Below are positions 23,540 to 26,514 of a stretch of 26,514 bases of DNA, piece by piece. Under the pieces are notes generated by a model. That model saw only the letters and a list, made by a program, of their open reading frames with translations, was not told where the DNA came from and searched no databases. The stretch comes from JAQVWU01 sp964628455. Its GTDB lineage: Bacteria > Bacillota > Clostridia > Oscillospirales > CAG-272. How positions within the stretch are numbered: the first letter of the stretch is position 1; each line of letters starts with the position of its first letter. Position numbers and translations under genes: made by a program. Location: positions 1 to 26,514 of the forward strand of contig CAZVPD010000032.1 of the NCBI GenBank assembly GCA_964628455.1, in the 5' to 3' direction.

Positions 23540-24493
23540 ATGAAAAAGTTTCTGGCACTCATTTTGACGGCGATTATGATGATTTCGGTGGCTGCATGTA
23601 CCGCGAATGAAGGCGAATTGATTTTAACCACCGGCGGAACCGGAGGTTCTTATTATCCTTACGGCGGAGCCATGGCGACCGTATTTACCGACAATATTCC
23701 CGATATAAGCGTAACTTCAACCGCTTCGGGAGCATCTACGGAAAACGCACGTCTTTTAAACACCAAAGAAGCTGATCTTGCTATCCTTCAGAACGATGTT
23801 TTGGATTATGCATATAACGGAACGGAAATATTCAAGGACGAAGGGGCTCTTGCCAATCTGGCAACCATAGCCACCCTTTATCCCGAAGTGATTCAAATAG
23901 TGGTGACTGCCGACAGCGGGATCACATCGATCAACGATTTAAAAGGTAAAAGCATATCCGTCGGAGCTGCCGGATCGGGAACCGAAGCAAATGCCCGCCA
24001 GATCCTTGAAGCATACGGAATCACTTACCAGGACCTTGGTAAAGTTGAATATCTGTCCTTTGCTGAATCCTCTACAGCTGTTCAGAATATGACCCTCGAC
24101 GGATTCTTCTGCACTGCAGGTGTTCCGAATCCTTCGATTCTCGAATTGAATACGGCGAGAAAAATCGCTATACTGTCGATTGAGACCGACAAAGCCGACG
24201 CATTGATTGCAAAATATCCTTTCTATGCGAAATTCGATATCGCCGAAGGTGTTTATGAAGGTATTGCGGGTGCTTCGACTGTTGCCGTTATGGCAACTCT
24301 TGCCTGCAGAAAAGATCTGAGCACCGATACGGTTTATAATATTACCAAAACATTGTTTGAAAAAAAAGCAGACCTTGCCGCGGCGAATGACAAAGCAAAC
24401 TCACTTGATGTGAATACGGCTGTCAACGGAGTCTCTGTTCCTCTTCATCCGGGTGCCGAAAAATATTACAAAGAGGCCGGCGTAATAAAATAA
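23540..24493 (+). CDS. TAXI-family TRAP transporter solute-binding lipoprotein
   Basis: 317 residues. A signal peptide ends in a lipobox (VAAC, Cys20). The mature sequence opens with LILTTGGTGGSYYPYGGAMA, the hallmark of the TAXI binding proteins. Further signatures are ASTENARLL, ADLAILQNDV, LYPEVIQIVV, LKGKSISVGAAGSGTEANAR and PLHPGAEKYYKEAG. It captures a small, usually carboxylate-bearing, solute outside the membrane and hands it to the fused permease two genes downstream. A ribosome-binding site (GTGAGGAA) precedes the ATG. It is the first gene of a three-gene operon and diverges from the hydrolase operon. Confidence 0.94.
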   Translation: MKKFLALILTAIMMISVAACTANEGELILTTGGTGGSYYPYGGAMATVFTDNIPDISVTSTASGASTENARLLNTKEADLAILQNDVLDYAYNGTEIFKDEGALANLATIATLYPEVIQIVVTADSGITSINDLKGKSISVGAAGSGTEANARQILEAYGITYQDLGKVEYLSFAESSTAVQNMTLDGFFCTAGVPNPSILELNTARKIAILSIETDKADALIAKYPFYAKFDIAEGVYEGIAGASTVAVMATLACRKDLSTDTVYNITKTLFEKKADLAAANDKANSLDVNTAVNGVSVPLHPGAEKYYKEAGVIK

Positions 24494-24510
24494 TAAATTA
24501 AAATATAACT

Positions 24511-25056
24511 GTGCGGAATAAAAAACGGTTCGGAGCGGGCGGCGCCTGGATATTGATCGCCGTCTCGCTCGGAATCGCATTCATATTGACGGTACCGGTG
24601 ACGCCGCGATTATTGATTTTACATAACGGCGCCGCCGTATTATTTATTCGATTACCTGAAAGCGAACGTTTTATAATACGTTATAACCATTCGGTAAACC
24701 GGTCCGAGGTGGATGATACGATTGAAAGGTCGGGGAATGACCTCATTGTCCGTTCATCGCTTTATCAGACTTTCGGAGCAGGCATACCTGTCGCTGACGA
24801 CATGATCGACGGCAGAAGTGCGGGAACCTCATTAAAAAAAACGGAGAACGGACTGTTGCTTGAAGGAATTGATACGGTCTATAAAGAGATAAATCTGCTT
24901 ACGGGCACTTATGCCGATCACCGTATCATAACGGAAGATACACAGTATGTTTTAAAGGACATAGTGGGAGAAAAAGAATTAATAAAAATCAAGCCGGGAT
25001 ATGTGAGTCTGCTGCGTTTATTCACAGCGGTTGTTAGAAACAATTTTATGAAGTAA
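24511..25056 (+). CDS. DUF1850 protein of the TRAP operon
   Basis: 181 residues from a GTG at 24511. One N-terminal membrane span (about 13-33) is followed by an extracytoplasmic domain. FIIRYNHSVNRSEVDD and SLYQTFGAGIP are the characteristic DUF1850 segments. Such small proteins commonly lie between the TAXI binding protein and the fused permease, as here, and presumably belong to the transporter; their role is not known. The GTG lacks a recognisable ribosome-binding site, and a stop codon at 24499-24501 prevents a longer frame. Translation may be coupled to the binding protein gene, 17 bases upstream. Confidence 0.83.
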   Translation: MRNKKRFGAGGAWILIAVSLGIAFILTVPVTPRLLILHNGAAVLFIRLPESERFIIRYNHSVNRSEVDDTIERSGNDLIVRSSLYQTFGAGIPVADDMIDGRSAGTSLKKTENGLLLEGIDTVYKEINLLTGTYADHRIITEDTQYVLKDIVGEKELIKIKPGYVSLLRLFTAVVRNNFMK

Positions 25057-25126
25057 ACGGTTTTCTACGGCTTTTCGTGTCTTTTGCGCTATTATTTTAA
25101 TCCGGTTAAATATTCAGGGAGTTCCC

Positions 25127-26514
25127 ATGCAAAAAATAAAGAAAAAAGAAAATAAACCCGGTATGAAACCGGATATTATTGCTTCAGCAGAGACGGATGA
25201 AATAACAACTCGGCTCGAAGCTGAAGCGGTATTGCGTAAATATGATAAAGAATCCTCATACAGGGATAAACTGCCTGTAAAAGTCATGGCTGTCATCGGA
25301 ATTGCCCTTGCATGCTTTTCTGTATTCCAGCTTTACACGACAATTTTTACGATACCCTCTCAGCTTCTGCGTATTTTTCATCTTACTTTTGTCCTTGTTT
25401 TTGTTTATATATTATATCCGGCTTATAAAAGCCAGCCCCGGAATTTTATACCCTGGTATGACTGGCTGCTTGTCGGCCTGACCCTCTGCGTCATGCTGTA
25501 TATTCCTATTAAATATGATTATATTATCAGCAATATTGGTATTTATACGGCTTTTGATACTGTAATAGGGATTGTGGGTATCCTGCTTGTCATGGAAGCC
25601 TGCCGCCGCTGCGTAGGTTTGCCGATCATCATCATAGTCTGTTTGTTTCTCCTGTATACGCTGTTCGGAAATTTCGTACCGGGTACTTTCGGTCACCGCG
25701 GTTATTCGGTTGCCCGTGTTGCAAGCCATATGTTTTATACCACCGAGGGATTGTTCGGAACACCTGTCGGGGTTTCCTCGACTTTTATCTTTTTATTTAT
25801 TTTATTCGGCGCGTTTCTGGAAAAAACGGGTGTCGGCAAATTGTTTATCGATATTTCAAATGCAATAGCCGGTAAATATTCCGGCGGACCGGCGAAAGTT
25901 GCTGTCATTGCCAGTGCTCTTGAAGGAACCGTATCCGGTTCATCCGTTGCAAATACAGTCGGCAGCGGTTCATTCACGATTCCCGCAATGATCAGACTGG
26001 GTTATAAACGGGAGTTTGCGGGTGCCGTTGAGGCGGCAGCTTCGACCGGAGGGCAGATAATGCCCCCGATTATGGGAGCTGCGGCATTTTTAATGGCTGA
26101 AGTGACAGGATACAAATACAGTGAGATCGTCCTTGCTGCCGTCATCCCTGCGCTGTTGTATTTCAGCGGCATATTGATTTCAGTCCATCATGAAGCAAAA
26201 AAATCAAAGCTGGTCGGTATGTCATCCGAAGAAATACCCCGCTTTTTATCGATCATCAAAGAACGCGGACATTTATTTTTACCCCTTGTCTTTATTATTT
26301 ATATACTCTCTCACGGTATGACTCCCTCTTATGCGGCGCTGGGTGCGATCTTAACCGCACTTATGGCATACAGCTTAAAATACTGGTCTTTGATACCTAC
26401 ATCTGCAATCATTTTGCTGTTTCAGCTGGGTTACGATATTCAGGTATGCGCGCTGACTGCTATTGCCATATGGTTTGCGATGTGCCTGATACGCATTTTT
26501 ATTAAGCCCGGTTC
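25127..26514 (+). CDS. TRAP transporter fused permease (4TM/12TM type), 3' end cut off
   Basis: 462 residues are visible and the frame is open to the window end. The start is the ATG at 25127 after CAGGGAG. A polar N-terminus of about 50 residues is followed by four hydrophobic spans (small-subunit part, about residues 52-185) and then the start of the large subunit. Signature pieces are FILFGAFLEKTGVGKLFIDI, GPAKVAVIASALEGTVSGSS, VANTVGSGSFTIPAMIRLGY and ASTGGQIMPPIMGAAAFLMA, which contain the conserved cation- and solute-binding loops. Such fused proteins are sodium- or proton-driven importers that work with TAXI binding proteins. The gene follows the DUF1850 gene in the normal TAXI order. 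The remaining C-terminal helices lie outside the window. Confidence 0.94.
   Translation, partial: MQKIKKKENKPGMKPDIIASAETDEITTRLEAEAVLRKYDKESSYRDKLPVKVMAVIGIALACFSVFQLYTTIFTIPSQLLRIFHLTFVLVFVYILYPAYKSQPRNFIPWYDWLLVGLTLCVMLYIPIKYDYIISNIGIYTAFDTVIGIVGILLVMEACRRCVGLPIIIIVCLFLLYTLFGNFVPGTFGHRGYSVARVASHMFYTTEGLFGTPVGVSSTFIFLFILFGAFLEKTGVGKLFIDISNAIAGKYSGGPAKVAVIASALEGTVSGSSVANTVGSGSFTIPAMIRLGYKREFAGAVEAAASTGGQIMPPIMGAAAFLMAEVTGYKYSEIVLAAVIPALLYFSGILISVHHEAKKSKLVGMSSEEIPRFLSIIKERGHLFLPLVFIIYILSHGMTPSYAALGAILTALMAYSLKYWSLIPTSAIILLFQLGYDIQVCALTAIAIWFAMCLIRIFIKPG

Noticed and set aside
1..26514. CRISPR arrays, insertion sequences, prophage, tRNA or rRNA genes
   Set aside because: No regularly spaced repeats, transposase or integrase motifs, cloverleaf or rRNA-like segments were recognised on either strand.

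Overview
The window looks like a fragment of a draft genome from an uncultured, anaerobic, Clostridia-like Firmicute (Bacillota). The base composition is moderate (roughly mid-40s % GC by eye). Shine-Dalgarno sites are strong and several sigma-A type promoters are clear. Many exported proteins are lipoproteins with a lipobox. There is an oxygen-sensitive glycyl radical enzyme and a BspA-type leucine-rich-repeat lipoprotein. Two runs of exactly 10 N (8947-8956 and 19334-19343) mark scaffold joins of unknown true length. The window cuts a gene at each end: the adaptor protein at the left and the TRAP permease at the right. The organism assignment is inference; there is no rRNA, tRNA or marker gene to fix it.

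Left block (1-5479, + strand) is one tightly coupled, overlapping operon: an adaptor (HlyD/MacA-like) with a very long coiled coil, a two-span protein with a MacB-like extracellular domain, and a large lipoprotein joining a propeller-like domain to a solute-binding domain. It closes with a strong terminator (5491-5524).

Carbohydrate block (5536-13121, + strand): a cytoplasmic GH29 alpha-L-fucosidase behind a near-consensus promoter that contains a 30-bp palindrome, a GH106-like glycoside hydrolase with its own promoter, a CehA/McbA-type PHP metallohydrolase, and a sugar-type solute-binding lipoprotein. This suggests uptake and intracellular breakdown of fucose- or rhamnose-containing glycans, although no permease is in view.

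Middle (13182-18260): a TetM-like translational GTPase whose domain IV loop does not match the tetracycline-protection sequence, an orphan glycyl radical enzyme with an unusual GCSQ active-site motif, and a convergent TtcA-type tRNA thiolase.

Right block (18366-23153, - strand) is a run of metal-dependent hydrolases: an amidohydrolase, a creatininase-like protein, an LRR lipoprotein, an AAC(3)-family acyltransferase and a second amidohydrolase. A strong promoter drives it. Divergently transcribed from the same 386-bp intergenic region is a TAXI-type TRAP transporter set (binding protein, DUF1850 protein, fused permease). The hydrolases and the transporter plausibly form an uptake-and-hydrolysis system for an unidentified amide- or carboxylate-containing compound. 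That is the best candidate for an undescribed pathway here.
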